The notes beneath the pieces were generated by a model. The model was not told the DNA's origin, did no database searches, and was given only the letters and a program-made list of their open reading frames with translations. A stretch of DNA of 18,026 bases from Entrophospora sp. SA101 (taxonomy: Eukaryota > Glomeromycota > Glomeromycetes > Entrophosporales > Entrophosporaceae), in assembly GCA_958430865.1 (NCBI GenBank), contig CAUDNR010001177.1, positions 1 through 18,026 on the forward strand, written 5' to 3'. The translations under genes were made by a program, and so were the position numbers. Every line of letters begins with the position of its first letter. The first letter of the stretch is position 1. Positions 8,643 to 17,005 of the stretch are shown here, piece after piece.

Positions 8643-8692
8643 TTTGTCTAGACAAATATCATGATCACATTACATTGTAATACAATTGTGAT
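8643..8692 (-). promoter_or_regulatory. Two stacked palindromes upstream of the small ORF, operator-like
   Basis: TTTGTCTAGACAAA at 8643-8656 is a perfect 14-bp palindrome 11 bp upstream of the ATG at 8632. Next to it, ATCACA at 8664-8669 pairs with TGTGAT at 8687-8692, and the interval contains a nested ATTACA-t-TGTAAT. Two dyads directly upstream of a small bacterial-looking gene suggest operator sites, but no regulator is identified. Confidence 0.35.
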
Positions 8693-8811
8693 ATTAAACA
8701 AACACTATTGATCCCTGAAATCCTTTGTAATACCAATGCTCACTTTGTTTGGTTTTGTTGCAGTATGCCCCATGTTACGCACTGTAAAAATCAATAAAAT
8801 GAAAAAAAACT

Positions 8812-8908
8812 CTATTAATTGAGCGTTTATAAATAAAATTGCGGAAAGATTATTCACACAGTTTGCCTGGTCATTGAACCTTTACGTTTTATAGTTTATC
8901 TAATTTCC
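8812..8908. repeat. Direct repeat unit 1 (~97 bp; unit 2 at 8988-9085)
   Basis: The unit begins CTATTAATTGAG, contains CACACAGTTTGC and ends TTATCTAATTTCC. It aligns to 8988-9085 at roughly 80% by eye, with a spacing of about 176 bp. Both are preceded by related AATCAATAAAAT sequence. It is non-coding. Confidence 0.75.
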
Positions 8909-8987
8909 ATTGCTTGTAATAAATCAATAAAATTGATAACTTTGAAAAAATTTTTTACTAATATAAATAAAAAAACTCTTTGACAGG

Positions 8988-9085
8988 CTATTAGTTGAGT
9001 GTTTAGAAATACAATTACGGAAATATTATACACACAGTTTGCTCGGTTATTGAGCCTTTACATTTTAAAGCTTATCTAAATTTCC
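8988..9085. repeat. Direct repeat unit 2 (~98 bp; unit 1 at 8812-8908)
   Basis: This is the diverged second copy, sharing CACACAGTTTGC, the TTGA(A/G)CCTTTAC motif and a TTATCTAA(A)TTTCC end. It stops about 75 bp before the hAT MITE. It could be an old tandem duplication of an unknown element. Confidence 0.75.
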
Positions 9086-9161
9086 AAATAATAATGTTTC
9101 GATATATATGTGTAACATTAAAAAATCCGCACATATTTTCTCACATACAACATGACCAGCC

Positions 9162-9785
9162 TAGAGATGTGCCATTCATAGTAACCCTGATTTTTTTCGC
9201 ACACAGTGCGCATAGTGCACATAATGCATATAGTGTATTACTATTATCCCTTAAACAGTTTTTCGGCTATTGATAGCATAAATTTTTTTCTGTTATAAAA
9301 AATTTTTTCTGAAGGTATCACTTTGTGGTTTTCGTAAAATCTTCCTTTAAAAGTTGGTCGATTGACTATTTTACTTTGCAGATCGTTAAATTGGCCAATA
9401 AGAATGCAAGATCGTGATCAAAAAATCATTTCGCGTTATCATTAAACAATACTTTGTCAGTTTAAGAGATAGTAATAGTAATAGTACACAGAGAATTGTC
9501 ATGAATGCGCAATAATGTTGGCCTTTGAAAAAATCAAATAGCATATTTATATATATTCTTTAACTAGAAATATTTATTAATTAATGTCTACAAAAACTTA
9601 ACTAAAAATACTTCGTCCTAACAATTTGTCTGAATTGGCAATTATTGTAAACCTTTTGCAAATGTATTAATACGGAAAAACTTGTAGATGCATGCTATCT
9701 AGTACAACATGAGAACTATGCGCGCACTGCGCACTCAAAAATTCTCACGCACTGTGCGTCACACGCTGTGCGTGGCACATCTCTA
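9162..9785. mobile_element. Non-autonomous hAT element (MITE), 624 bp
   Basis: The element has perfect 13-bp terminal inverted repeats: TAGAGATGTGCCA at the left end and its reverse complement at the right. It is flanked by a perfect 8-bp target-site duplication GACCAGCC (9154-9161 and 9786-9793). TIRs starting TAGAGATG with an 8-bp duplication are typical of the hAT superfamily. Both subterminal regions are rich in GC palindromic repeats: CACAGTGCGCATAGTGCAC on the left; GCGCACTGCGCAC, CGCACTGTGCGT and CACGCTGTGCGT on the right. These are likely transposase-binding repeats. There is no coding capacity inside. The intact ends suggest relatively recent mobilisation in trans. Confidence 0.9.
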
Positions 9786-9890
9786 GACCAGCCCCAACTT
9801 CTTGTGATTGCGATTCAGTGATTTAAACCTGAAATAACTTTTCAAGTATGAAATTGCTCTAAATGCAAAATCTGCGTTAATTTCTATAAA

Positions 9891-9950
9891 TAAATTATAA
9901 TTCTATATGAAATATATAAATAAATTATAATTCTATATGAAATATATAAA
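9891..9950. repeat. Perfect 30-bp tandem duplication
   Basis: Two exact copies of a 30-bp AT-rich unit beginning TAAATTATAATTC lie at 9891-9920 and 9921-9950. Exact identity suggests a recent slippage or duplication event. Confidence 0.95.
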
Positions 9951-10045
9951 AATAGATTAATGCGGAATTAGAGAATTTTGGCCAATGAACTGGCATTAAT
10001 TGCTAATTCCAGTCATGTATACAATAGGCCAAGGTCCCATCCTTG

Positions 10046-10063
10046 ATTAATCACGTGATTAAT
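10046..10063. repeat. 18-bp perfect palindrome centred on CACGTG
   Basis: ATTAATCACGTGATTAAT is fully self-complementary and contains an E-box core. It sits about 50 bp upstream of a short coding-like stretch, 10068-10164 (a 32-codon open frame containing MAYRLAKYRFGY and ending in a GTAAGC donor). It may be a bHLH-type site or a chance dyad; regulation is not shown. Confidence 0.4.
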
Positions 10064-10205
10064 TTTTGGATTGAAACTTGGTATTGATGAACTGCAAGCT
10101 TCCAATCTTTCAATGGCTTATCGTTTAGCAAAATATCGTTTTGGCTATACGAATTATAGCGAGAGTAAGCATAATTATTATTTGCGACTTTGACGCAATC
10201 ACACA

Positions 10206-10451
10206 CTATCTTTTTGATTGAAACCATATTTGCATAGCTTTATTATAATCAAAATGTTCATGGTCTCCTAGTAACACTAACATCGTTTGTCGATTTATTA
10301 ATTTATTGACAATGTAATTGAATAAATTATATTTTAATAAATATCTATAGATTTTTTTTTTGTAATTAGCATCAACAATATGCTTATAACTATATAATTC
10401 TTCTCTTAATTCATCACCATTTATAATTGCATGAAGGCATTTAGGTTTACC
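10206..10451 (-). pseudogene. Unrecognised gene fragment (C-terminal ~80 residues)
   Basis: A minus-strand frame reading NGKPKCLHAIINGDEL, then YSYKHIVDANY, YLLKYNLFNYIVNKLINRQ and GDHEHFDYNKAMQIWF ends at TAG 10208-10206. The composition is clearly protein-like. Upstream, a different frame (from about ATG 10499 on the minus strand) reads MFRKIHNKINVFDE and then shifts, so the gene is probably frameshifted or has an unseen splice. The family is not recognised. Confidence 0.4.
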
Positions 10452-10964
10452 GTTATTTCATCAAATACATTAATTTTATTATGTATTTTGCGGAACATTG
10501 GTTTTTTTATTAACTCGATTTGAAAATGATGATGGTATTTAATCTCACAATGTTATTATTAAACCTATAAAAAATATTAATTATCATTAATACTTGTACT
10601 AATTACATCAATTAAAATTTTGAATGGCGTTAAGCATTTATAACTTCCGTTTCATCAATAGCCATTATTATCTGGAGATTCTGAAATAATAAGTAATAAA
10701 GGGTGAGAAATTTTTAAAAAATTTGCCATAATCATCTATGTAACAAATAAAAAGTTGTTTTTTTATCGTTATTATTGTTTAATAAGTCTGAATTTGGATG
10801 TTGAGGAGAAATTCCGAATGACAAAAATATTAATATTAACATTAATGTTCAAAGAATGAATGGTACTTATTAATTTAGTAATGATTGTTTTATATTAATA
10901 TACTGTTATATATACTGTTTATGTATTTTTGTAATTTTTGATTAAAAAATTATATTTCATTATT

Positions 10965-13449
10965 ATGGAATTGCATGACTGTATTGAATTCGAACCTGAA
11001 AACGAGGATATACGTTTAGTTATTGGAGTAGGTGAGCATATAAACCTAAAATATCCCTTACAGAAAATTTTTTCTAATGAGATGTTGTCTTTTTTTTATG
11101 GTACTTTAAATTCAGATTTTGGCACTACATTTTCGGTAAACTTATTCTCAATTGTTATATGCTATTTTTATTTTTTTATCTTTCGCTTTTAATTAACTAA
11201 TACTTTGCTTCTTTCCTTTATTAGGGGTTTTCTTACGCTTACATTAAACCAGAGAAAGAGAAGATAGAAATTGTAGTGAATCAAGAATGGGGCCATTTCA
11301 AAAGTCCTGATAAAACCAATACAGTATTACAATACGACGAAAGCTATGAAGAAGTTGTCACTTGGGGAGCTGATGCATTAAGCTCTGAGCCTAGTAGAAG
11401 AAGAAGACATGCCAATAAACCTTTACCAAGACCGGTGGAATATTTCAAATTTTATTTAGGAAATGTTCCAGAAAGCAAAAAACCCAAATTACCTCCCGGA
11501 ATTACTTTTGATAGAGCAATAACGGATTATCTTCGTGAAATGGGTAACCAATCACGTTTTACTATTTCATTTAATGATACATAAAAAATTGTATTCAAAA
11601 TTAATTACGAAATTTTTTTTTTTTTTTAGGAAAGGTACGATAAAAATATTTTGTATTTCCAGCTTACATGAAGCAGAAAGCAGGCATTGTTAAAATTTTA
11701 ACAATGTCTGCTTTTTTGCTACATAATGATAGTTTAGTTTATATTTGAATTTTTTATGATAGACAATCAAAGAGAGTGTAAAACATTGGACTGGAATTGA
11801 TTTTTACAATCATGTGCGACTTGTTTTCACAGTACCTGCTGGTAACTAGTTATTATATTTATAAATACACATGTACATATATATATGCACAATATACTAA
11901 TTATTTTAAAAATCATCATTTTAGAATTCACTGAAGATACCAAGACAATTATGAGAAAATGTATATACGATGCTGGCTTGATTGAATCTATAGGCACACT
12001 AAATCTTCAATTTACCACTGAACGTAAGAAAGCATTTTTAAGCCATTATGACATGATTGATTTTCATCTAATATACTTGATATAAATTTTAGCGGAAGCT
12101 GCTGCAATTCATTGTATAAATATGTTAAAAGATCTTGAATTAGTAACAGGAGGTATATATAATAATGCTTTTTGGCTCACTTTACTCAGCTTATAATTTT
12201 TTAATACATTGTTACTGTATGATTTAACTTAGCAAAATACTTGGTTGTTGATTGTGGTGGAGGAACTGTGGATTTAACAATTAGAAAATTATTACCAGAT
12301 GGACAAATAGGAGAAGTGACTGAGCATTCAGGAGGTTTTTTTGGAGGTACCTATGTTGATGATGAGTTCTTAAAATTTCTTGAAAGTAGAGTAGGTAAAT
12401 CTGCAATGAACATGTTAAAGGAGAAATACTACGGTCAGGTTAATTATTTAATACATAAATATTTTTGTCCTGATATTAAAATTCCATTCACTGGTGAAAA
12501 ATCCAAATTTAAAATTATTGAATTGGACATTGAGAAAAAATGTCCAGCACTTAAGCAATATGTCACTGGGTCAGAAAGAGATCAATTATCAGATGAGGAT
12601 GAATGGGTCATTGATCTTGATTTTGATACTGTGAAATCATTTTTTGATCCAGTAATCAACAAAATTTTGAAGTTGATTGAGATACAGTTGTCAAAATGTT
12701 CAGACTGTTCAATGATGTTTTTGGTTGGAGAATTCAGCGAATCAAAATATCTTCAATCTAGAATTAAACAAAGATTCGGAGATCGATTGAAAATAGCAAG
12801 TATGTTGGCTGATCTTTGCTTTTTTTTAAAAAAAATCAAAACAACTAATAGTACTGATACTTGAATATTTTGGTTTTATCCCAGTTCCGCCTGATATAGC
12901 TACTGCACTTGTAAGGGGTGCATGTGAATATGGACTTGATATGAAGATTGTAAGCACAAGAGTACTAAAATGGACGTATGGAATTAGACTTAGTCATGAA
13001 TGGGTAAACCAAATCAGTAATATATCCAAAAACCAAAGCAATAAATTATTCAAAATAACAACCTATTTTTTTTTTTCAAATAGCAAACTGGTGATCTGTC
13101 ATCTCGTAAAACGACAGATGATCAGATCTATAAGTTTTCTTTTATGGCCAGAAAAGGAACAGAATCGGATGTGGGCATGGAATTTTCCAGGAATATGGTT
13201 CCTATTCACCCAGATCAAACTTCCATGAGATTTACCTTCTTTTGTACTGCAGAATATAGCGCAACATATTGTAGTGAATCTGAAATGAAAGAATTGGGTG
13301 GTTTTGTTGTTGATTTGCCTGACACTCATTTAGGATTGAATCGTTCTGTGCTGCTAACATTACACTTTGGATCTGTGGAAATTGTTGCAATAGCGAAGAA
13401 TAGAGAGAATGGTAGAATTTATCAAACAACGTTTAAAAGGTTAAGATGA
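10965..13449 (+). CDS. Hsp70-like ATPase (HSPA12-type), copy 2, complete, 10 exons, 566 residues
   Basis: Exons 10965-11031, 11116-11135, 11225-11543, 11630-11634, 11763-11841, 11925-12023, 12093-12152, 12233-12799, 12885-13003 and 13084-13449 join in phase with GT-AG introns to one 566-residue frame ending TGA. Motifs follow the Hsp70/actin ATPase order: phosphate-1 IGVDFGTTFSGFSY (20-33, assembled across three exons), TVPAEFTEDTK (~160-170), EPEAAA (~196), phosphate-2 VVDCGGGTVDL (221-231), GGFFGGTYVDDEF (~250-262) and adenosine-loop FLVGEFSES (379-387). An HSPA12-like C-terminal region follows instead of a classical substrate-binding domain with lid. Residue 383 is Glu where the family usually has a second Gly (LVGGFSES), which may weaken nucleotide binding. 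Such cytosolic HSPA12-type ATPases are greatly expanded in Rhizophagus-like fungi, where their role is unknown. The ATG at 10965 is the first Met giving the expected short leader. Exons 7 and 8 lie in the near-identical block shared with copy 1. Confidence 0.9.
11630..11634 (+). other. 5-nt microexon GAAAG of the Hsp70-like gene
   Basis: Exon 3 must end ATG-G before GTAACC at 11544, and the next conserved exon starts ACA-ATC-AAA at 11763. Direct joining breaks the frame. The five bases GAAAG, bounded by a T-run plus TAG (to 11629) and by GTACGA (from 11635), restore it as Gly-Lys. This gives REMGKTIKESVK, which matches the family pattern REMGKxIKE. It is a prediction from phase and family consensus, without transcript evidence. 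Confidence 0.7.
11672..11720 (+). repeat. Long intronic hairpin (38-bp near-perfect palindrome)
   Basis: In intron 4, the 19-base arm at 11677-11695 (starting AAAGCAGGCATTG) is followed without a loop by its reverse complement at 11696-11714. There is one mismatch, which is a G-U pair in RNA. Outer AGC/GCT pairs extend it to 11672-11720. The homologous intron in copy 1 (about 900-935) has only the left arm, so the right arm was gained here or lost there. Confidence 0.85.
12089..12853 (+). repeat. Near-identical 765-bp block, copy 2 (partner 1303-2067)
   Basis: This matches 1303-2067 over its full length, with four substitutions at 12505, 12510, 12515 and 12516 and no indels, introns included. 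It ends inside intron 8, where the two copies become unrelated. Confidence 0.95.
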
Positions 13450-13890
13450 TTATGTCCAAGATTAATTTACACATAATACTGTTTATTCATTATATTTGGT
13501 GGTAAGAAAATGATTATGATTGCTATATATTCAAATTTGCTCGTAAAAATTTTATTATAGAGCACAAGTGTCTTTTTATATTTAATAAATAATTGTTAGC
13601 GAGGGAAATCAAACGAATCAGCCAGCAATTGATTCAGTTTAGTTGATATTTTATTTTGCAATTTTAAATAAATTTTTATAATAATTCCTTTCTACGGTGA
13701 ATCTGAGCTATTTTGCCTAATGTTAATATTGATACTGATATTAATATTAACATTTCTTTTATCACCAGAAGTTAACCAAAAATGAGTGCCTGACAATTGC
13801 AAATTCTAAACATGGCAATAGTAGTGTTTTAAAGTAACAGACTATTGTTATAATTTGATTTATTAGAAATCATCGTCAAAAGAACGAATA
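13450..13890. other. 3' flank of the Hsp70-like gene
   Basis: No gene is seen. A polyadenylation-type AATAAA lies at 13584-13589, about 135 bp after the stop codon. An AT-only inverted repeat (TGTTAATATT at 13721-13730, AATATTAACA at 13743-13752) is present and may be incidental. Confidence 0.45.
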
Positions 13891-14313
13891 CAGTCAAAGC
13901 TCTCTATAACGAACCCCCGAAAAGCGAACTGCTCTATATAATGAACTAAGATTTTGGTCCTGATTTTTTATTAATTAAATTTGCTCTCTATAACAAACTT
14001 TATAATTAAATTCTCTATTCTGTATAACGAACTGTCTTTGAGAGAACCAAATGCAAATTTATATAATAAATGATGCTCTCTATAATGAACTCCCATGTAA
14101 CATAAACAAGCATAGTGGAAATTTGAAATGTTGCACCAATTTTTTATATTGTGCAATGTATTAATTATTTTAACAAAAAAAAAAAACTTATTAGCCAATA
14201 AATTATTCAAAACACGGTCACGCGACCACAAAGTGAGATTCTTTATAGTGAACGCTCTCTATAACGAACCAAAATTATCGGTCCAGGGAGTTCATTACAG
14301 AAAGCTTTGACTG
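13891..14313. mobile_element. pogo/Tc1-like MITE, 423 bp, with iterated CTCTCTATAACGAAC motif
   Basis: The ends are inverted repeats: CAGTCAAAGCTCTCTATAAC at the left, and on the opposite strand CAGTCAAAGCTTTCTGTAAT at the right, flanked by TA on both sides (13889-13890, 14314-14315). A CAGT start and TA duplication fit the Tc1/mariner-pogo group. Inside, a 15-bp motif like CTCTCTATAACGAAC recurs in the same orientation at about 13900, 13933, 13984, 14018, 14076, 14239 and 14255. It carries C/T variation at one position, as if the terminal transposase-binding site had been amplified. There is no coding capacity. A related remnant lies at 7140-7296 and a pogo-type transposase fragment at 16100-16322. 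Confidence 0.8.
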
Positions 14314-14480
14314 TATTTTTGATGACAAATAGTTATTATAAATATTTTAATTGGAATCAAAACACGGAGCAAATATTGCTATATAGGTAATTATAAGATT
14401 CTTATCAAGATGGAGAACGATCATATTTGCTTTGTGTAATCGTTGATAATGTTATAAATATATAATTACATTAAGCTTGT

Positions 14481-15300
14481 CCCCGTAATCAAATATCAAA
14501 TGTTGCAATGTTACAACATACTCGTAATATTACAACATACCCGTAACTTTACATATTATACATAGTGTTGCAACATAAACACGATGCAGTTAGATCATTT
14601 TTAAAAACATTATTATTATTGTAAGCATAAACACAAAAAATTTGAATTCGTTTATCTATTCATCATCTAATTGCGGTAAATAAACATGTGGATCACCATT
14701 TTCGTCTATATCGCTTTTCTTGAAGGTGGTTGATATCCAAGATTTAATGCTTTTAAAAAATCAATGAAAAACGGGTTTTCTACAAGGTGGAAAGGTAATG
14801 CACACATAATAAACATCATAACTGATGCTTTATCGATTGTTTTATGTGTGGTTCTTCTAAATCAATAACCATCAATATGACGTTGTCTAGAATGCCCAGG
14901 AGTTTTTCCTTGTATAGAAAATGTTGATTTTGTAAAATCAATTCATTTACTTCATTTTTGATAGTTCAGATGCTTTGAGCATTGAGAAACATGAGAATGT
15001 AAAAGATATGGTTGGGCATTTTTAAAGAATGACAAACATGGCTTACAGGTAATGTCCATTACCAAGATGGTTACCACATGTAAAATATTCCCAAATATCA
15101 CTATATTTTGGACTAAGTTTATTTTGTTATCAGTCATCTTTAATTATTATATTCATGGGAGAAAAGAAATGATATAATTAGAAAATTAAGGATTATATTT
15201 TTTATTAATATAATAAATATTACAACATTAAGGATAGTTGCAACACCCTCCAATGTTGTATTTTTGCAACACCATAATACCGTAATCTTACATTACGGGG
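14481..15300. mobile_element. Degenerate hAT-like element bounded by CCCCGTAAT inverted repeats
   Basis: CCCCGTAAT at 14481-14489 faces ATTACGGGG at 15292-15300. Both ends carry subterminal GTTGCAA and TACAACAT motifs. Near the left end an 18-bp motif TTACAACATAC(T/C)CGTAA(T/C) occurs twice in tandem (14511-14528, 14530-14547). The interior holds a decayed BED-finger transposase fragment on the minus strand. No convincing target duplication is found directly outside the repeats, so the exact ends may be a few bases further out. Confidence 0.5.
14650..15137 (-). pseudogene. hAT-type transposase fragment with BED-like zinc finger, degenerate
   Basis: From 15137 on the minus strand a 61-residue frame contains a BED-like pattern, TCKPCLSFFKNAQPYLLHSH followed by VSQC and SKH (Cys-x2-Cys, then His and Cys). 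Downstream, after frameshifts, another frame reads KTIDKASVMMFIMCALPFHL, then VENPFFIDFLKALNLGYQPP and SRKAI before TAG. This pairing of a BED finger with the (I/V)PF..VENPFF.D....L.P.Y.PPSR motif is typical of hAT transposases and of many Rhizophagus BED-finger proteins. The catalytic core and dimerisation domain are absent, so only the N-terminal third survives. Confidence 0.6.
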
Positions 15301-15454
15301 ATGCCAACTCTAAATTACATGTCAAGGCAGCATGACTGAAACAATTCAAATATGAAACATTTGATTTTACAGATGTCAAGGCACGCACGCTACCTTGAAC
15401 ACATTACAGTCATTCTAACACATTCCTTGTGTCTAAGCAATGCATTGTATAAAA

Positions 15455-15725
15455 AGGGAAAACCAGGAGAATGTAACAAGTGTAAATCAACAAAATACTC
15501 TGATAGATTCTGTGAAGGTTGTATTAATTTACAATTACAGAGTCTTTTCACTAGGAAATAACATAGTTGATGATTTTATTCAACAATTACAAATAAAATC
15601 ATCTCTGCCAGACTATATTTTGGAATGGATACCTTTTGAGCAATTTGAAAAAAATAACAAAGTTAACTGAAGGTGTATTTAGTTCATTTTATACTGCTAC
15701 ATGGAAATGGTTTTTAATGTTATAA
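15455..15725 (+). pseudogene. Remnant of a Rhizophagus-type protein kinase (zinc ribbon, EWIP motif, start of kinase domain)
   Basis: The plus strand encodes CNKCKSTKYSDRFCEGC, a zinc-ribbon-like CxxC/CxxC. After a frameshift near 15550 it reads GNNIVDDFIQQLQIKSS and ILEWIPFEQFEK. After a second shift near 15650 it reads ITKLTEGVFSSFYTATWKW and then hits TAA at 15723-15725. From memory, the large kinase family of these fungi has CxxC...CxxC, then GN...D.FIQ..Q, EWIPY and the Gly-rich loop GGFGTVYKA.W in this order. Here the loop glycines are mostly replaced (EGVFSSFYTATW) and the rest of the kinase domain is missing. It is a non-functional fragment. Confidence 0.65.
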
Positions 15726-15978
15726 CTTTTTTTTTTTGATAAAATCTATATACTTTAAAGTTCATTTCTTTTTTTGATAAATAATAAATTTATCCTTTGT
15801 TTATTTGTTTTAGTAGATTCAAATAGATTTTTCATCAAATTTTCGGAAAATCAATTACGCGAAAACACACATAATAAGTATGCATAGCTTGTAGCCTAGG
15901 TTCTGTAGAATATTAATTGAAATTTGATTATTTTGAAAAATAAAAAGAAATAGGAAACTTTGCACACATAATTTATAG

Positions 15979-15994
15979 GGCCTAGTTCTAGGCC
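15979..15994. repeat. 7-bp inverted repeat GGCCTAG-tt-CTAGGCC
   Basis: A short GC-containing dyad lies in an AT-rich stretch. Related CCTAGG and CACATAATAA motifs occur nearby (about 15870-15900 and 16000-16010), suggesting the subterminal region of a decayed transposon, possibly the one carrying the transposase fragment at 16100-16322. Confidence 0.35.
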
Positions 15995-16099
15995 ACTACC
16001 ACATAATAAACCCCCGTTATTCCGTTTAAAATTAGTATTAGGAAATACGATGCAATATTTGGTTGTATTGGTTTTCATTATCTAATAATTTCATTTTTT

Positions 16100-16322
16100 T
16101 CAATGATTTAAATGCTTAAATTCTTTATAATCTATGGCTAAATCACCTTGTTGAAGAAAATTAAAAGTTGTCTCAAAGGCAATTACAGCATCTTTAGTTG
16201 AAACTTTAGGCATCGTGTTATCTCAACAACTTCTTCTGGATTGAAGGAGGCAATTATTTCTTCTTCTGTTACCATTTCATTATTTATTTGAAAATCATCA
16301 ATAGTAATATATTCTTCTGCTT
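16100..16322 (-). pseudogene. pogo/Tigger-type (DDE_1, CENP-B-like) transposase C-terminal remnant
   Basis: On the minus strand from about 16322, after a possible TAG acceptor, the frame reads AEEYITIDDFQINNEMVTEE and EIIASFNPEEVVEI. It then shifts and continues MPKVSTKDAVIAFETTFNFL, QQGDLAIDYKEFKHL and a TGA at 16102-16100. An acidic EEYI.ID..I..E..T.EEI segment followed by K.V..K.A..AFET...FL.Q and a short basic end is the usual C-terminus of pogo/Tigger/Jerky-type transposases. The catalytic DDE part is not present. It is a plausible relic of the autonomous partner of the MITEs with CAGTCAAAGCT ends in this window. Confidence 0.65.
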
Positions 16323-17005
16323 CTAATTAAAGGCAAATGATAATTGATTGATTAAATTACTAACATCATTTTTTCTCTATTTGAAATCTCTTTATATTTC
16401 TTGAATTTTCAATTTAATTATTAGATATTTCATTTTCCAATGAGAGAATCCAGTTTTCCTCCAACTAAATTATCAATTTCGATAATTTGGACAAATTTCA
16501 TAAATTTATATGTTGCGTGAATTTGCTGTGATGAGACTAGTACATATAGAAAGACCCTATCAAAAACTCGTTAATAAAATCCGTTATGACAAACATTTTA
16601 ATTAATATTAACAATATATTGAAAACAAATAATGTATACACGTATTGTGCTGTGTTAGTTAATAGGCAAGAAACTCTTTTGAATTATTAAACATACATAT
16701 TCATATGTAGGATTGTTTTTTTGCACATAAATTAATAAATGTTTACGTTGCTTTTAATAATGTCATATAACACAAAGAGAGGATCATTAAAAGTTTTCCA
16801 TTTTGGTTTAAAGAATTTCATTCTTTACACATGGTTTAAGCATTGCATTTTTGTATTCTATGACTGAACATTCAAAAAAATTTATTTTTTTATCTTTGTT
16901 CATAATTATTGTATTAAATTAAAATGTAAATAAATATAAATTAATTAATCGGCATAAAATTAAATTTTAAAACAAAATTTAATTTATATACTAGAGATTG
17001 ATTGC
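16323..17005. other. AT-rich stretch, nothing recognised
   Basis: I see no coding frame with family resemblance, no inverted-repeat pair and no RNA gene here. Confidence 0.5.

Noticed and set aside
13099..13429. Two minus-strand frames opposite the last Hsp70-like exon
   Set aside because: They are antisense shadows of a well-supported coding exon.
13721..13752. Inverted repeat TGTTAATATT/AATATTAACA, with similar AATATTAACAT near 10830, as ends of an element carrying the Hsp70-like gene
   Set aside because: The motif is pure AT plus one C, both copies are in similar orientation, and no target duplication is seen; chance is sufficient.
13971..14231. 86-residue minus-strand frame
   Set aside because: It lies entirely inside the MITE and results from the repeated CTCTATAACGAAC motif.
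15896..16078. 60-residue minus-strand frame
   Set aside because: It spans a dyad and AT-rich spacer next to the transposase relic; no motif or splice continuity supports it.
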